Positions 26,598 to 36,119 are shown, numbered from the stretch's first letter. The stretch: DNA of 64,000 bases from CAIOHW01 sp964432565 (GCA_964432565.1 CAYSOA010000003.1:39424-103423), one strand, 5' to 3'. The notes: generated from the letters alone by a model not told the origin. A program made the numbers and translations.

Positions 26598-28217
26598 ATG
26601 AGAATCGTAGGAATCGACTGGGGAACCAGCAGCATCAAGGCCGTGGAGATCGACAGCGCCTTCGGACGTTATGAGATCCACGACTATCGTGAAATCGAAA
26701 CGCTGCCCGGTACTGACCCGAGCACTGCCGTTCGACAGCTGATCGAGTCGCTTTCCCAGACACCCAATCGCATCGTTGTCGCAATGCGGTCCAGCCAGAT
26801 CACGACCAGAAATCTCCACCTTCCCACGCGCGATCGCAAGGCCATTCAGGCGGGGGTCCTCTTCCAGCTCGAAGATGAGCTGCCCTTTTCAATCGAAGAC
26901 ATGGCCCACGACTCCTCGGTTCTCTCCCAGAGCGGCCAGCAGTCGGACGTGCATGTCGCCACCACGTTGAACCGACATCTGGCATCGGAGATCCAGCGCT
27001 GGGGCGATGTCGAGGTGGACCCTGACGTTATCACCACCGAAGGCTGGGCGCTTCGGACGCTGATCAACCGAACGCGCTCTCCGGGCGAACAGGAGCACCC
27101 CCTGCTGCTAGCGGTCATGGGGGCATCGAGCACCCTGCTCTACCTGCATTGGCGTGGCTTTCCGATGATCTGTCGTGAAATTCGCTGGGGTGGAAACTCC
27201 CTCACCCGGCAGCTGGTCGAAAAACTTGGACTTTCCGAAGAGCAGGCCGAGCGAGTGAAGCGCAATCCGGTTGTCCTGCAGGAGACTCATCCACAAAGCC
27301 TGCTCGAGATTATCGGTGACGGCCTTGAGGAGCTTCAGCGAGAACTGAAACATATGGACCTCGCCTGCAAGGGAATGACGCAGGACAATGTGCATCAGAT
27401 TCTGCTTACGGGAGGAGGGTCACTGGTAGAAGGACTTCCCTCCTTCCTCGAGCAGCGAATTGGGATTCCAGTCGAGAGGATCCGTCCACTGAGCGCTCTC
27501 TCCCCCTCTGGGGTGACCTATGCGGAGAGCAGTGATGCCAGCATGGGGATGGCTGCAGCCCTCGCCATGACCCTGGTAGGATCCGATCGAAATCTGGTCA
27601 TCAACCTTCGAAGGGGCGACTTCGCCAAGTCGGGACGTGCGCGGGAGTTCAATCTTGAGGCATTGAAAAAACCTCTGCTGGCAGGCAGTGCCCTCGCCGC
27701 CAGTTTCTTCGTGAGCATGGGAGTGCAGTCCTCGATTCTTGAGAAACACCTGGAGGAGAAGGACTCCCAGCTGAAACGCTCGATGAGCGGCTTCTTTGGG
27801 AGCGTCAGCAGCAGCGCGATGCGAACCTACCTGGCCAACCCCTCATCACTGAAAAAGGCCATCGAGAAGGAGCTGGAAAAAAGTCGTGAAATGGCCCGCG
27901 TTCTCGGACGTAATCCCGAATCCCCGCTGATCTTCTTAAAGAACCTTTCGTCATCCATTCCGAAAGACCTCAATGTCGATCTGATGAACCTCCAGCTCGG
28001 CGCGGCACCCCAGAAGCCTCAGGAGCAGGCCACCGTCGAGCTCAGCTTCGTGAGTTCCGACCCCCAGGCTGCCGAGCGCCTCGCCGCCCAAATCGCTCCA
28101 CGCCTGATTCAGGCCGAAAAACCCGGAACCCAGGAGATTCCTGCCACCGGAAATGAACCCAAAAAATTCAGAGTCACCTTCAAGGGAATTGCTGCACCAG
28201 GAGGATTCAACCCGTGA
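26598..28217 (+). CDS. gspL: GspL/PilM-like inner-membrane assembly protein
   Basis: 539-residue protein in the gspL position. The N-terminal 320 residues form an actin-like fold resembling PilM of type IV pili (VGIDWGTSSIKAVEID; ILLTGGGSLVEGL near 270). A transmembrane segment lies near 355-375, then a periplasmic domain of coiled-coil and ferredoxin-like character. GspL is expected to bind GspE through its cytoplasmic actin-like domain. The retained nucleotide-binding-type DWGTSS and GGGS motifs make it closer to PilM than standard GspL. GTGA overlap couples it to gspM. Confidence 0.85.
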   Translation: MRIVGIDWGTSSIKAVEIDSAFGRYEIHDYREIETLPGTDPSTAVRQLIESLSQTPNRIVVAMRSSQITTRNLHLPTRDRKAIQAGVLFQLEDELPFSIEDMAHDSSVLSQSGQQSDVHVATTLNRHLASEIQRWGDVEVDPDVITTEGWALRTLINRTRSPGEQEHPLLLAVMGASSTLLYLHWRGFPMICREIRWGGNSLTRQLVEKLGLSEEQAERVKRNPVVLQETHPQSLLEIIGDGLEELQRELKHMDLACKGMTQDNVHQILLTGGGSLVEGLPSFLEQRIGIPVERIRPLSALSPSGVTYAESSDASMGMAAALAMTLVGSDRNLVINLRRGDFAKSGRAREFNLEALKKPLLAGSALAASFFVSMGVQSSILEKHLEEKDSQLKRSMSGFFGSVSSSAMRTYLANPSSLKKAIEKELEKSREMARVLGRNPESPLIFLKNLSSSIPKDLNVDLMNLQLGAAPQKPQEQATVELSFVSSDPQAAERLAAQIAPRLIQAEKPGTQEIPATGNEPKKFRVTFKGIAAPGGFNP

Positions 28218-28813
28218 ACGAGCTGATCCAAAAATGGGTGGACCGTGTGCAGGAACAGCCGTGGTTTCAAAACCTCAGGGCAAAATGGGATGAGCTCGAC
28301 GGCCAGAGTCGCGTCTACCTGCAGGGCGCGGCCGCGGTGGCGGTCGTTCTCACTGCAGGCTGGCTGGTGTTGGGCTCGTGGTGGAACGTTCGATCTCTCA
28401 GGAACGAAATCGCCGAAAAGGATGAAATCCTGAAAATGGTGCAGTCATCAGCAGGAGAGCTGCGCACGCTTCGCGAGCAGATCCCCGCGCAGGCACGCGG
28501 GTCAGAAGGCGAAACACAGCCCTGGGCAGCCTACATTGAGGCGCTGGCCGGTCAGGTCGGCGTTGAGGCGGCGAACATCGAGGTTTCGACCGAGTCGGCG
28601 GGACAGAACCGCGAACTCTCGAAGGAAACCTTCCTCGACGTCACCGTCAAGAAGGTCAACGTACGACAACTCACACGATTCTCGTATCAGATGGAGAATG
28701 GTCGCCGGCCCGTGAAAATTCGCCGCATGCAGGTCGAAACCCACCCGGACATGTCGGGATATCTGGATGTACGCCTTTCACTGGCAGCCTATACGATGAA
28801 GAACCCGTCATGA
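28214..28813 (+). CDS. gspM: type II secretion protein GspM-like
   Basis: 199-residue inner-membrane protein. One transmembrane helix (YLQGAAAVAVVLTAGWLVLG, about 35-54) precedes a coiled-coil and a small periplasmic ferredoxin-like domain. Similarity to GspM is weak in sequence and the call rests on position, size and topology. GTG start at 28214 inside the end of gspL; its own stop overlaps the gspN start (ATGA). Confidence 0.8.
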   Translation: MNELIQKWVDRVQEQPWFQNLRAKWDELDGQSRVYLQGAAAVAVVLTAGWLVLGSWWNVRSLRNEIAEKDEILKMVQSSAGELRTLREQIPAQARGSEGETQPWAAYIEALAGQVGVEAANIEVSTESAGQNRELSKETFLDVTVKKVNVRQLTRFSYQMENGRRPVKIRRMQVETHPDMSGYLDVRLSLAAYTMKNPS

Positions 28814-29814
28814 GTGCCGATTTCACGCTCAGCGAAACATCCCCTGCAACCAGCCCAGACGACACATCGACTCCACGGAAGACTCGAGGAGCCCGAATTG
28901 CAAAGGCCATCGGCTGGACTACGGCCTTCCTTGCGCTGCTCGTGGCCTTTACGCTCGCAAAGCTTCCGGATGATCGAATCGGGGCCTTGATCCTCGGAAA
29001 GGCCTCCGAGATCCTCTCGAGTGGAGGACGTCCGATCGAGGTCTCTGCCGAAAAAACCGCCATCTCACTTCTACTCGCCAGAATCCGTTTCGAAGGACTC
29101 CAGCTCAAGACCCCGGACGTGGCCGGATCTGCCGTCTCGGTGCGCTGGAAGGAACTTCGGATTCGCCCGTCGCTTCTCGATCTTCTGCTGCTTCGACTGG
29201 GCGGATCCGCATGGATTCTGGGTGAAGACGACTCACAACTTTCACTGTCCTTTTGGACGACACGAAAAGGGGTGGTTTCGGCGGCTCTTGAACTGAACAA
29301 AGCCGACCTGGGCGGCAAGGGACTCGGCGTCCTTCCTTTGCTGGCGGGAGTAGATGGCTCGGTTCCGCTCGATGGAAAAGCGGAGCTGACGGGCGACCTC
29401 TCGCAGACGGACACGATCCGCGGAACGGCCCAACTCAAGCTCGGAAAAGTCAGGCTTCCCCAGCAGAAATTGATGGGCTTTCCGGTTCCGCAGATTCAAA
29501 TCGACGACGGCGAAATTCGTATCTCCGCGGAATCCGGCAAGGCGCGCATTGAAACATTTTCGATCGGAAGGCTGGATCGCGAATCCGACGATATTCGAAG
29601 CTCGCTGTCGGGCGAGGTCACGCTGGGACGAACATTCCCAGCCAGTCTGCTCAATCTGAAGGCACGCCTGAAGTTCTCAAGCGCCTTTCAGGGAGCACTC
29701 TTTCTGATCGACGGCCTGCTGGGTCCGGGCAAGCAGCCTGATGGGAGCTACTCCCTGCTGCTCACCGGATCGATCCAGGCGCCCCAAATCCAGCCTGCGG
29801 GAGGCGCCCCTTGA
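28810..29814 (+). CDS. gspN: type II secretion protein GspN
   Basis: 334-residue protein with one N-terminal transmembrane helix (about 33-50, WTTAFLALLVAFTLA) and a long beta-rich periplasmic part with DGKAELTGDLSQ and FPVPQIQIDDGEIRIS. The latter recalls AsmA/GspN repeat sequence. GspN is found in a minority of T2SS operons, including many deltaproteobacterial ones, and its role is unsettled. The stop codon overlaps the TTG start of the polyprenyl synthase gene. Confidence 0.82.
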   Translation: MSADFTLSETSPATSPDDTSTPRKTRGARIAKAIGWTTAFLALLVAFTLAKLPDDRIGALILGKASEILSSGGRPIEVSAEKTAISLLLARIRFEGLQLKTPDVAGSAVSVRWKELRIRPSLLDLLLLRLGGSAWILGEDDSQLSLSFWTTRKGVVSAALELNKADLGGKGLGVLPLLAGVDGSVPLDGKAELTGDLSQTDTIRGTAQLKLGKVRLPQQKLMGFPVPQIQIDDGEIRISAESGKARIETFSIGRLDRESDDIRSSLSGEVTLGRTFPASLLNLKARLKFSSAFQGALFLIDGLLGPGKQPDGSYSLLLTGSIQAPQIQPAGGAP

Positions 29815-30680
29815 TCGATTGGCAAGCATCACTGGCCTTGACGGCCGATCGTCTGCTCGACGGTGCCGCCCCCAACCTCGCCGAGTCGATTCGCTACAGC
29901 CTGCTCTCCGGAGGAAAGCGCTTTCGCCCCCGACTGATGGAGGCCTCTGCAGCGCTTTTCGAGCTCAGGACCGAAGCATTCACTCCCTTCGCCGTGGCGC
30001 TCGAAATGATCCATGCCTTCACGCTCATCCACGACGACCTTCCGTGCATGGATGATGACGATCTCCGGCGCGGCATGCCCACCAATCACAAGGTCTATGG
30101 TGAAGCATTGGCGCTTCTTGCCGGCGATTCGCTCGTGCCCATGGCGGTGGAGGCCTGCCTCGAAGCTCAGGCCCATGTCGAGCCCGCCCGCTGGTTGGCC
30201 GCGCTGTCAAACCTCCTTCACCTCTCAGGGCCCCGCGGAGTCATCGGAGGACAGGCTCTTGAAATGACGATCTTAGAAACCCCTTCACTCGCTGCACTTC
30301 GACGCATGCATGCCCTCAAGACTGGAGCTCTTTTCGACGCAGCGATCCTGATTCCTGCGAAACTGGCGGGACTGGAGGAGCAAACCGAAAGAATGGCGGC
30401 TCTGACAAGATTCTCGAGTGCATTCGGTCTTGCGTTTCAGACTGCCGACGATCTGGATGACGCAGAATCCGAGCGAGATCCTGTTTCGGGGAGATATCCG
30501 AAGACCAGCGTGCTTCACTACCTGCCCGCGGAGAGTGCCCGCGACCAGGCATCGCGAGAACTTTCGGATTCGACAGACTCCCTCTGCAAACTTTGGCCGG
30601 CCACTCATCACCAGCTGCTGGCTCTGGTCGAGCTGCTTGAGTCCGCCCTGCACTCCTCTGCAGGGGCTCTGCCAAAATGA
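29811..30680 (+). CDS. ispA: polyprenyl (farnesyl/geranylgeranyl) diphosphate synthase
   Basis: Short-chain isoprenyl diphosphate synthase, 289 residues, condensing isopentenyl diphosphate with allylic diphosphates. First Asp-rich motif DDLPCMD with Asp75-Asp76-x4-Asp81 and the following DDLRRGMPTNH; second Asp-rich motif ADDLDD near 220. GGKRFRP (34-40) is the diphosphate-binding loop. The TTG start at 29811 overlaps the gspN stop and has GGGAGG about 6 bp upstream. An odd partner for a secretion operon; may supply isoprenoids generally. Product chain length cannot be assigned. Confidence 0.92.
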   Translation: MIDWQASLALTADRLLDGAAPNLAESIRYSLLSGGKRFRPRLMEASAALFELRTEAFTPFAVALEMIHAFTLIHDDLPCMDDDDLRRGMPTNHKVYGEALALLAGDSLVPMAVEACLEAQAHVEPARWLAALSNLLHLSGPRGVIGGQALEMTILETPSLAALRRMHALKTGALFDAAILIPAKLAGLEEQTERMAALTRFSSAFGLAFQTADDLDDAESERDPVSGRYPKTSVLHYLPAESARDQASRELSDSTDSLCKLWPATHHQLLALVELLESALHSSAGALPK

Positions 30681-31633
30681 GTGCCAGCTGGCTCTTCGTT
30701 ACCGATGCCTGGAGCACTCTGGATCACGGTAAGGACACCACGCTGCGCCTGATGGAGGCGGCCGCTCGTGCAGGTGTTGCCGTCTTCTGGTGCGAGGTTC
30801 GAAGTATTCGCTGGGAACACGGCGAAGTACGGTTGGACGCCATAGCTTGCTCAAGAAAACAGATCTCGGCGGCACGAAGCAGCGGAACTCCCCCAGCAAC
30901 GCCTCGCTGGACTACGGGGCCGAAGGTCTTCCAGCAGGTGCACTACCGCGTCGACCCCCCCGTCGACTTGGCCTACCTCCATCCGCTTCAGATGCTGCAT
31001 CAAGCGGCGCCCCGGCGAATCGTCAATCCTTCCCCCGCCCTCGTTCTTTTCAGCGAAAAGACTTTTGCAGCGCAGCTTCCCGAACTTTTTCCCGACACCT
31101 GCGTCTCATCACAAAAGCAGGTGCTCGAACATTTCGTATTGAAACGGGGGCGTGCCGTACTCAAGCCCCTTCATCTGGCCCAGAGCAAGGGGGTCACTCT
31201 CATTGATTCGGGTAACTTGGGACTGCTTCACCGAGAACTGGCACTGGCCACAGATGGATTCAGCCGCCCCGTTCTGCTGCAGGAGTACCTGTCCGAGGTA
31301 GCTCAAAGGGGCGAGACTCGCCTCTGGTTCGTGGACGGGGAGCTCCTCGCAGCCGCACAGAAGATCCCTGCATCCGGCGAATTCGTGATCGACATGGACC
31401 GAGGGGGAGCGCTCGCAAAGGCGAAACTTTCACGTAGAGACCGTTTAGGGGCTAGGAAGATCGGGATCCTGCTGCGCAAACACCGAATCCGTCTCGCTGC
31501 CGTCGACTGGATCTCGGGCAGAATCACCGATTTCAACGTGACCAGCCCCGGGTTGATCGTTCAGATGGAGGAAGCCCTGGGTAGGAATCTCGCCTCACGC
31601 ATCATTCGAGCCCTGTTGCCCGTCAGTCCTTGA
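30677..31633 (+). CDS. GshB-like ATP-grasp ligase
   Basis: 318 residues, the size of prokaryotic glutathione synthetase. Family traits: HYRVDPPVDLAYLHP (compare RKDPPFD in E. coli GshB), INPSPALVLFSEK for the NEK region, AVLKPLHLAQ, GETRLWFVDGE and DFNVTSP near the metal-binding end. The Gly-rich flexible loop KPLDGMGG of classical GshB is changed to KPLHLAQSKG, which may alter the active site. No gshA is visible in the window, so the substrate may not be gamma-glutamylcysteine. ATGA overlap with the polyprenyl synthase; its end overlaps the convergent merR-type gene by 11 bp. Confidence 0.75.
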   Translation: MSASWLFVTDAWSTLDHGKDTTLRLMEAAARAGVAVFWCEVRSIRWEHGEVRLDAIACSRKQISAARSSGTPPATPRWTTGPKVFQQVHYRVDPPVDLAYLHPLQMLHQAAPRRIVNPSPALVLFSEKTFAAQLPELFPDTCVSSQKQVLEHFVLKRGRAVLKPLHLAQSKGVTLIDSGNLGLLHRELALATDGFSRPVLLQEYLSEVAQRGETRLWFVDGELLAAAQKIPASGEFVIDMDRGGALAKAKLSRRDRLGARKIGILLRKHRIRLAAVDWISGRITDFNVTSPGLIVQMEEALGRNLASRIIRALLPVSP

Positions 31634-32072
31634 AAATCTCGCGCACGGGCACCGAGTTCAGCGCTTCGACATCATCGAGAAGCGAACGCACCTGCCCCAA
31701 TGCCGCCTCGCGCGCCTGCCTTTCAGCAGCAGGGAGCGGATCCACCACTTCCTTGCGGTAGGTCACCAGCCCTCCCTGCCGTCGAAGCTCGCGAATCTTC
31801 TGACGAGCCCCTTCGACCGAAAACTTCTCCTCATACAGGAAATGACGAATCAGCAAGACCGTCTCAACGTCCTTGCGCCGATACACCCGCTGACCGGTCG
31901 AAGACTTCTCGGGCTGAATCTCCGAGAACTCCGACTCCCAATAGCGCAGGACGTGCGGCTTGACTCCCACGATCTCGGCAACATCGCCAATTCGGAAGTA
32001 GAGTCGATCAGGAATCGAACTGGATGGAAACTTTTCGTGCTCTGCCATGTCTGGTGCGAAAGCGATGTTCAT
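31623..32072 (-). CDS. MerR-family transcriptional regulator
   Basis: 149-residue DNA-binding protein. The N-terminal winged helix contains YFRIGDVAEIVGVKPHVLRYWESEF (about 25-49) and QRVYRRKDVETVLLIRHF, both diagnostic of MerR. The remainder is a helical dimerisation region with no effector Cys, so the ligand is unknown. The ATG at 32072 lies after an AAGGTG; the ATG at 32048 has none. It follows ihfA as in many deltaproteobacterial pheST-ihfA operons. The 3-prime end overlaps the convergent ATP-grasp gene. Confidence 0.85.
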   Translation of the reverse strand: MNIAFAPDMAEHEKFPSSSIPDRLYFRIGDVAEIVGVKPHVLRYWESEFSEIQPEKSSTGQRVYRRKDVETVLLIRHFLYEEKFSVEGARQKIRELRRQGGLVTYRKEVVDPLPAAERQAREAALGQVRSLLDDVEALNSVPVREIFKD

Positions 32073-32086
32073 CACCTTGAGGGGCG

Positions 32087-32437
32087 TTAGCCCTCGTCGT
32101 CGTCCGCCTCAGAAAGCCTACTGAGCTCGGCAGCGTCAAGAGTCTTTCCTTCCGCACTGGCATTGACCTCCGCTCGTAAGACCTGGGATGGCCGAAAGGT
32201 CAGCACCCGCCTCGCGGATATCTCAATGCTCTCGCCCGTCTGTGGATTGCGCCCAACTCGCGAGCGCTTTTCACGCACCACGAAATTTCCAAAACCGGAG
32301 ATCTTGATCTTGGTTCCCTGCGCCAACGTCGTCTTCAATGTCTCGAAAACGAGCTCGACGAGGTCGGCTGCTTCCTTCTTCGAAAATCCCACCTTTTCGT
32401 ACAGCGCCTCAACGATATCCGCTTTGGTCATGGCCAC
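32087..32437 (-). CDS. ihfA: integration host factor alpha-like (HU/IHF family)
   Basis: DNA-bending protein, 116 residues from the GTG at 32437. Core: MTKADIVEALYEKVGFSKKEA and the DNA-binding arm KISGFGNFVVREKRSRVGRNPQTGE with Pro at the tip. A short acidic tail (RLSEADDDEG) follows the core and is unusual for IhfA. AAGGAG lies 9 bp before the GTG and 15 bp before the downstream ATG, so GTG is preferred. Downstream of pheT as in E. coli and many Proteobacteria. Confidence 0.9.
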   Translation of the reverse strand: MAMTKADIVEALYEKVGFSKKEAADLVELVFETLKTTLAQGTKIKISGFGNFVVREKRSRVGRNPQTGESIEISARRVLTFRPSQVLRAEVNASAEGKTLDAAELSRLSEADDDEG

Positions 32438-32503
32438 GGTCAAGATCTCCTTGTTCAAGAACCGCCTAGCAATCCTCTTGGAGCCAAAAAACAGGGACTA
32501 TCT

Positions 32504-34984
32504 TCAGCCCCGAAGCTCCGCACCTGCTTCCTTGCGCCAGGCCTCGACGATTTTTTTCGAAACCTCTTCGGTTTCAGCCTCTTGCAAACTGCGAGTGTCA
32601 TCTCCAAAGATAACCCTGACCGCGATGCTTGTCATCCCCTCGCCCACCTGAGGACCCCGATAAACATCAAAAATTTTAGCTACTTTCGCCAGAGGTCGGC
32701 CCGCCTTGAGTGCAATCGCCGTCAATTTCTCGGCACTCACTCCCTCCCTGAGTAGAAGAGCGAAATCACGCTCCATCCCTGGAAACTCCGGCCACGGCGA
32801 GAACTTCCGCGCCTCTCCGGCAGGACGAGACATCCGCGAAAGCGCCTCGAAATCGATTTCAGCAACAAAGAGCGGTGCCCGAAGCTTCCACTGACGTGCA
32901 AACTTCGGATGCAACATGCCCATCACGCCAGCCACTTGATTGCCGGCGAGCACTTCGGCGGATTGTCCGGGGTGAACCAGATGAGCCAGGGGAAATCCGT
33001 TCCCTCCACCACGTGACCCCGAAAGTGGCTGAAGCCTCATTCCACGAGCACCTACAGCGTCCATCAAACGATCAAAGATGGCCTTTCCATCAAAGAAATC
33101 CACTTCACCCACTTCACTACGCAGGGCCTGCTGAAACCGCGGACCGGAAATCACAAAAGCCAGACGCAATTTTTCCTGAACCCCAGTCTGGTCCTCTCCA
33201 GTCGCCGACACCGCGCCGTCGGCATGAAAAGTCGGGCGTATCTCGAAAAGTCGAATCGCCTGGGACTCAGAACCAAAACGATGCCGGGTATTGTGCCGAA
33301 CATTGGCCAAAAGTCCCGGAAGCAGCGAGGGAACCATGCACTCGTGCTCTTCGCTGAGAGGATTCAATACCTTCACCGAGGACGACACTCCCAGTTCCTT
33401 GAGCCAGCTGGTCGAGGTGAAGGAAAAATTCACTGCCTCACAAAGGCCCAGTCCGGCCAGTCGGTCCTTGACGAGTTCCACGAGCAATCGCGAATTCACC
33501 CGAGCATCACCCGCCTGGGGAATGGGATACCCACTCAGTGGAGGTACCTCGGACGGAATTCGATCATAACCAATGCATCGCGCCACTTCTTCGGCAAGAT
33601 CTTCAGGAATCGCGAGATCCAGTCGAAACGAAGGGGGAGTAACCGTCCACCCTCCGGGACGGGTGTCGAGTCGGCATCCAAGTGACTGCAGAACCTGCTC
33701 TACCTCGACTTCCTCCAAAGGCATTCCCAGAAAATGGGAGCAAAAACTCGAGTCGAGGACAATTCCCGCGCTGGGTCTGGTTTCGAGCCGTGCCGTGCTC
33801 ATTCCAACCACTTGGCCACCGGCAGTCGATAGAATCAGGTCGGCCAGACGACGAATGGCAAACTCCTGTCCCTCCGGATCCACACCCCGCTCAAAGCGAT
33901 GGGAAGCCTCTGTTCTCTTTTGGTGCCGCGTCGCCGCCCTTCGAACCATGGTCGGATCAAATCGTGCCACTTCAAGAAGTACACTGCTCGTCTTCTCGCT
34001 GACCTCTGAGTTTCCCCCACCCATCACCCCGGCCAATGCAACTGCTCGAGTCGCATCGGCAATGACCAGTTCGGATCCGAAAAGCGTGATCGAGGACCCA
34101 TCCAGAAGTGGAAGCACTTCGCCCTGACGTGCCTCTCGAATGACAAGCGACTCCCCTTGTAACAGCTCGGCGTCGTACGCGTGGACGGGCTGCCCCAGCT
34201 CAAACATCACCAGATTCGTGGCATCCACCACGTTATTGATCGACCGCGCACCCACTGCCTCAAGTCGACGCACCATCCACTCCGGCGAAGGACCGACCCT
34301 CACGCCATCCAAACGACAGCCCAGAAAAACCGGCCCCAGATTCCCCGCCTCCAGTCCTGTGTGCGGCCTGCAATCACGACGCGAACTGTCCCAGTCGAGT
34401 TTCGGTTCTGTCCTGCATGCCTTCGTCTTGAGGGCAGCGGCAACTTCGCGAGCGATTCCCCAATGAGAGAGGCAGTCCGCCCGATTCGCAGTAATCTTCA
34501 AGGTCAGAATATGGTCGGTTCGATGCAGGATCTCAGCAACGGGCCGCCCCACTTCTGTGCCCGGGGGAAGAATCAGAATGCCCTCCGACTCCTCCTTCAA
34601 TCCCAGCTCCGACTCCGAACAGAGCATCCCACTCGACAGGACTCCGCGGATTTTTCCGGCACTGATCTTCATGCCATTGGGCAGCTGAGCGCCAACCTGC
34701 GCCACTGCGACGATGTCGCCGGCCCGGTGGTTCTGAGCTCCGCAAACGATCTCCAGCGGCTCGTTCCCGCCCACCGAAACCTGACACAGACTCAGACGAT
34801 CCGCCTGGGGATGCTGGCCTTTCTCAAGAATCTTTCCCGTGACCACCTTTTCGAACCCGGCCCCCTGGGATTCGATCGCCTCCACCTCAAGCCCACGCCT
34901 CGTCAGAAGCTCGGCGAGGCCATGCGGGCCACCCACCATCGAGAGGTCCACCAGTTCTGAAAGCCAATTCCAAGAAAGTCTCAT
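32504..34984 (-). CDS. pheT: phenylalanyl-tRNA synthetase beta subunit
   Basis: 826-residue beta chain of the alpha2beta2 enzyme. N-terminal EMAP/OB tRNA-binding domain (KVVTGKILEKGQHPQADRL), B3/B4 editing domain, B5 domain with two winged helices, and the C-terminal FDX-ACB anticodon domain (FPGMERDFALLLREGV). Editing-site residues in the B3/B4 region appear intact. Length slightly exceeds E. coli PheT (795). Starts 29 bp after pheS. Confidence 0.96.
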   Translation of the reverse strand: MRLSWNWLSELVDLSMVGGPHGLAELLTRRGLEVEAIESQGAGFEKVVTGKILEKGQHPQADRLSLCQVSVGGNEPLEIVCGAQNHRAGDIVAVAQVGAQLPNGMKISAGKIRGVLSSGMLCSESELGLKEESEGILILPPGTEVGRPVAEILHRTDHILTLKITANRADCLSHWGIAREVAAALKTKACRTEPKLDWDSSRRDCRPHTGLEAGNLGPVFLGCRLDGVRVGPSPEWMVRRLEAVGARSINNVVDATNLVMFELGQPVHAYDAELLQGESLVIREARQGEVLPLLDGSSITLFGSELVIADATRAVALAGVMGGGNSEVSEKTSSVLLEVARFDPTMVRRAATRHQKRTEASHRFERGVDPEGQEFAIRRLADLILSTAGGQVVGMSTARLETRPSAGIVLDSSFCSHFLGMPLEEVEVEQVLQSLGCRLDTRPGGWTVTPPSFRLDLAIPEDLAEEVARCIGYDRIPSEVPPLSGYPIPQAGDARVNSRLLVELVKDRLAGLGLCEAVNFSFTSTSWLKELGVSSSVKVLNPLSEEHECMVPSLLPGLLANVRHNTRHRFGSESQAIRLFEIRPTFHADGAVSATGEDQTGVQEKLRLAFVISGPRFQQALRSEVGEVDFFDGKAIFDRLMDAVGARGMRLQPLSGSRGGGNGFPLAHLVHPGQSAEVLAGNQVAGVMGMLHPKFARQWKLRAPLFVAEIDFEALSRMSRPAGEARKFSPWPEFPGMERDFALLLREGVSAEKLTAIALKAGRPLAKVAKIFDVYRGPQVGEGMTSIAVRVIFGDDTRSLQEAETEEVSKKIVEAWRKEAGAELRG

Positions 34985-35013
34985 GAAATTCCTCGCTGAA
35001 ACCTAATACGCCC

Positions 35014-36084
35014 TCAGGCACGAAACTGTGAAAGGAACCGAAGATCGCCCTGGTACATCAGGCGCAGGTCGCCGATTCGATGCAGGAGCATGGCGATGCG
35101 CTCGATCCCCAGCCCAAACGCGAATCCAGTGAGCCCGGAATAGCCAGCCTTCTTGTCAAACCCGGCCATCTCAAAGAGCCGCGGATGCACCATGCCGGCC
35201 CCGAGAATTTCCATCCAACCGGACCCTCTGCAGACACGACATCCATCGTCACCCCGCCCAGAGCAGTTGAAGCAACTGACGTCCACCTCTGCTCCAGGCT
35301 CAACAAACGGAAAATAACTGGGACGCAATCGAATTCGGGAATCCGAACCAAAGAGCTCGCGCGCAAAAAACTCCAGCACTCCCTTGAGATGGCTCATCTT
35401 GACCCCATGGTCCACCCAGAGTCCTTCGATCTGATGAAACATGGGCGAGTGAGTGGCATCGTCGTCACAACGATACACCGCTCCGGGGCAAAGAATGCGC
35501 ACCGGCCATTGTCCCCGCTCTCGCATCGAGCGCATTTGAACGGGCGATGTATGGGTGCGAAGAACGACACCCGGTCCGGTGAAAAACGTATCCTGCATGT
35601 CCCGAGCAGGATGGTCCTTCGGAATATTGACCGCTTCAAAATTCAGAAACTCAGTCTCCACCTCAGGCCCGGTGGTCACATCAAAGCCAAGCCTCGAAAA
35701 AACCTGAACAATCTTGCGAGTGGTCTGCGTGATCGGATGCAACGCTCCTGCGTGAGGAGTGCGCGACGGGAGGGTCACGTCGATTCGCTCACGCTCGAGT
35801 TGGGCAGCCAGCCTCTGTTCCTCGAGAACGGAGCGCCTCAACTCCAGAGCACCCTCAATTCTGCGCTTCCACTCATTGGCGGCTGCTCCCAATTGCGGAC
35901 GCTCAGCGGCCGGAACCGCTCCGAGTCCCTTGAGAACTTCACTCAGGGTTCCCTTCTTCCCCAAAACCGCTACGCGCAACTCCTCAAGGGCCTCAACACT
36001 ATCGACCCGCTCCAGGTCTTCAAGCGCCCTCTCGGAGATCGTTCTCAATTGCCCAATCATTTCGGAAACAGCTGCGCCACTCAT
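35014..36084 (-). CDS. pheS: phenylalanyl-tRNA synthetase alpha subunit
   Basis: Catalytic subunit, 356 residues. N-terminal coiled-coil for tRNA, then class II motifs: GFDVTTGPEVETEFLNFEAVN, HPARDMQDTFF and the motif 3 region GFAFGLGIERIAML. A Cys-rich insertion CFNCSGRGDDGCRVCRG (around 278-295) gives four Cys, likely a zinc knuckle. The ATG at 36084 has GGAGAACTTC in front; the longer frame to 36114 lacks a site. A strong hairpin lies in its leader. Confidence 0.96.
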   Translation of the reverse strand: MSGAAVSEMIGQLRTISERALEDLERVDSVEALEELRVAVLGKKGTLSEVLKGLGAVPAAERPQLGAAANEWKRRIEGALELRRSVLEEQRLAAQLERERIDVTLPSRTPHAGALHPITQTTRKIVQVFSRLGFDVTTGPEVETEFLNFEAVNIPKDHPARDMQDTFFTGPGVVLRTHTSPVQMRSMRERGQWPVRILCPGAVYRCDDDATHSPMFHQIEGLWVDHGVKMSHLKGVLEFFARELFGSDSRIRLRPSYFPFVEPGAEVDVSCFNCSGRGDDGCRVCRGSGWMEILGAGMVHPRLFEMAGFDKKAGYSGLTGFAFGLGIERIAMLLHRIGDLRLMYQGDLRFLSQFRA

Positions 36085-36119
36085 GAAGTTCTCCAAGCCT
36101 ACAACCGGCCTCAAAAAGC

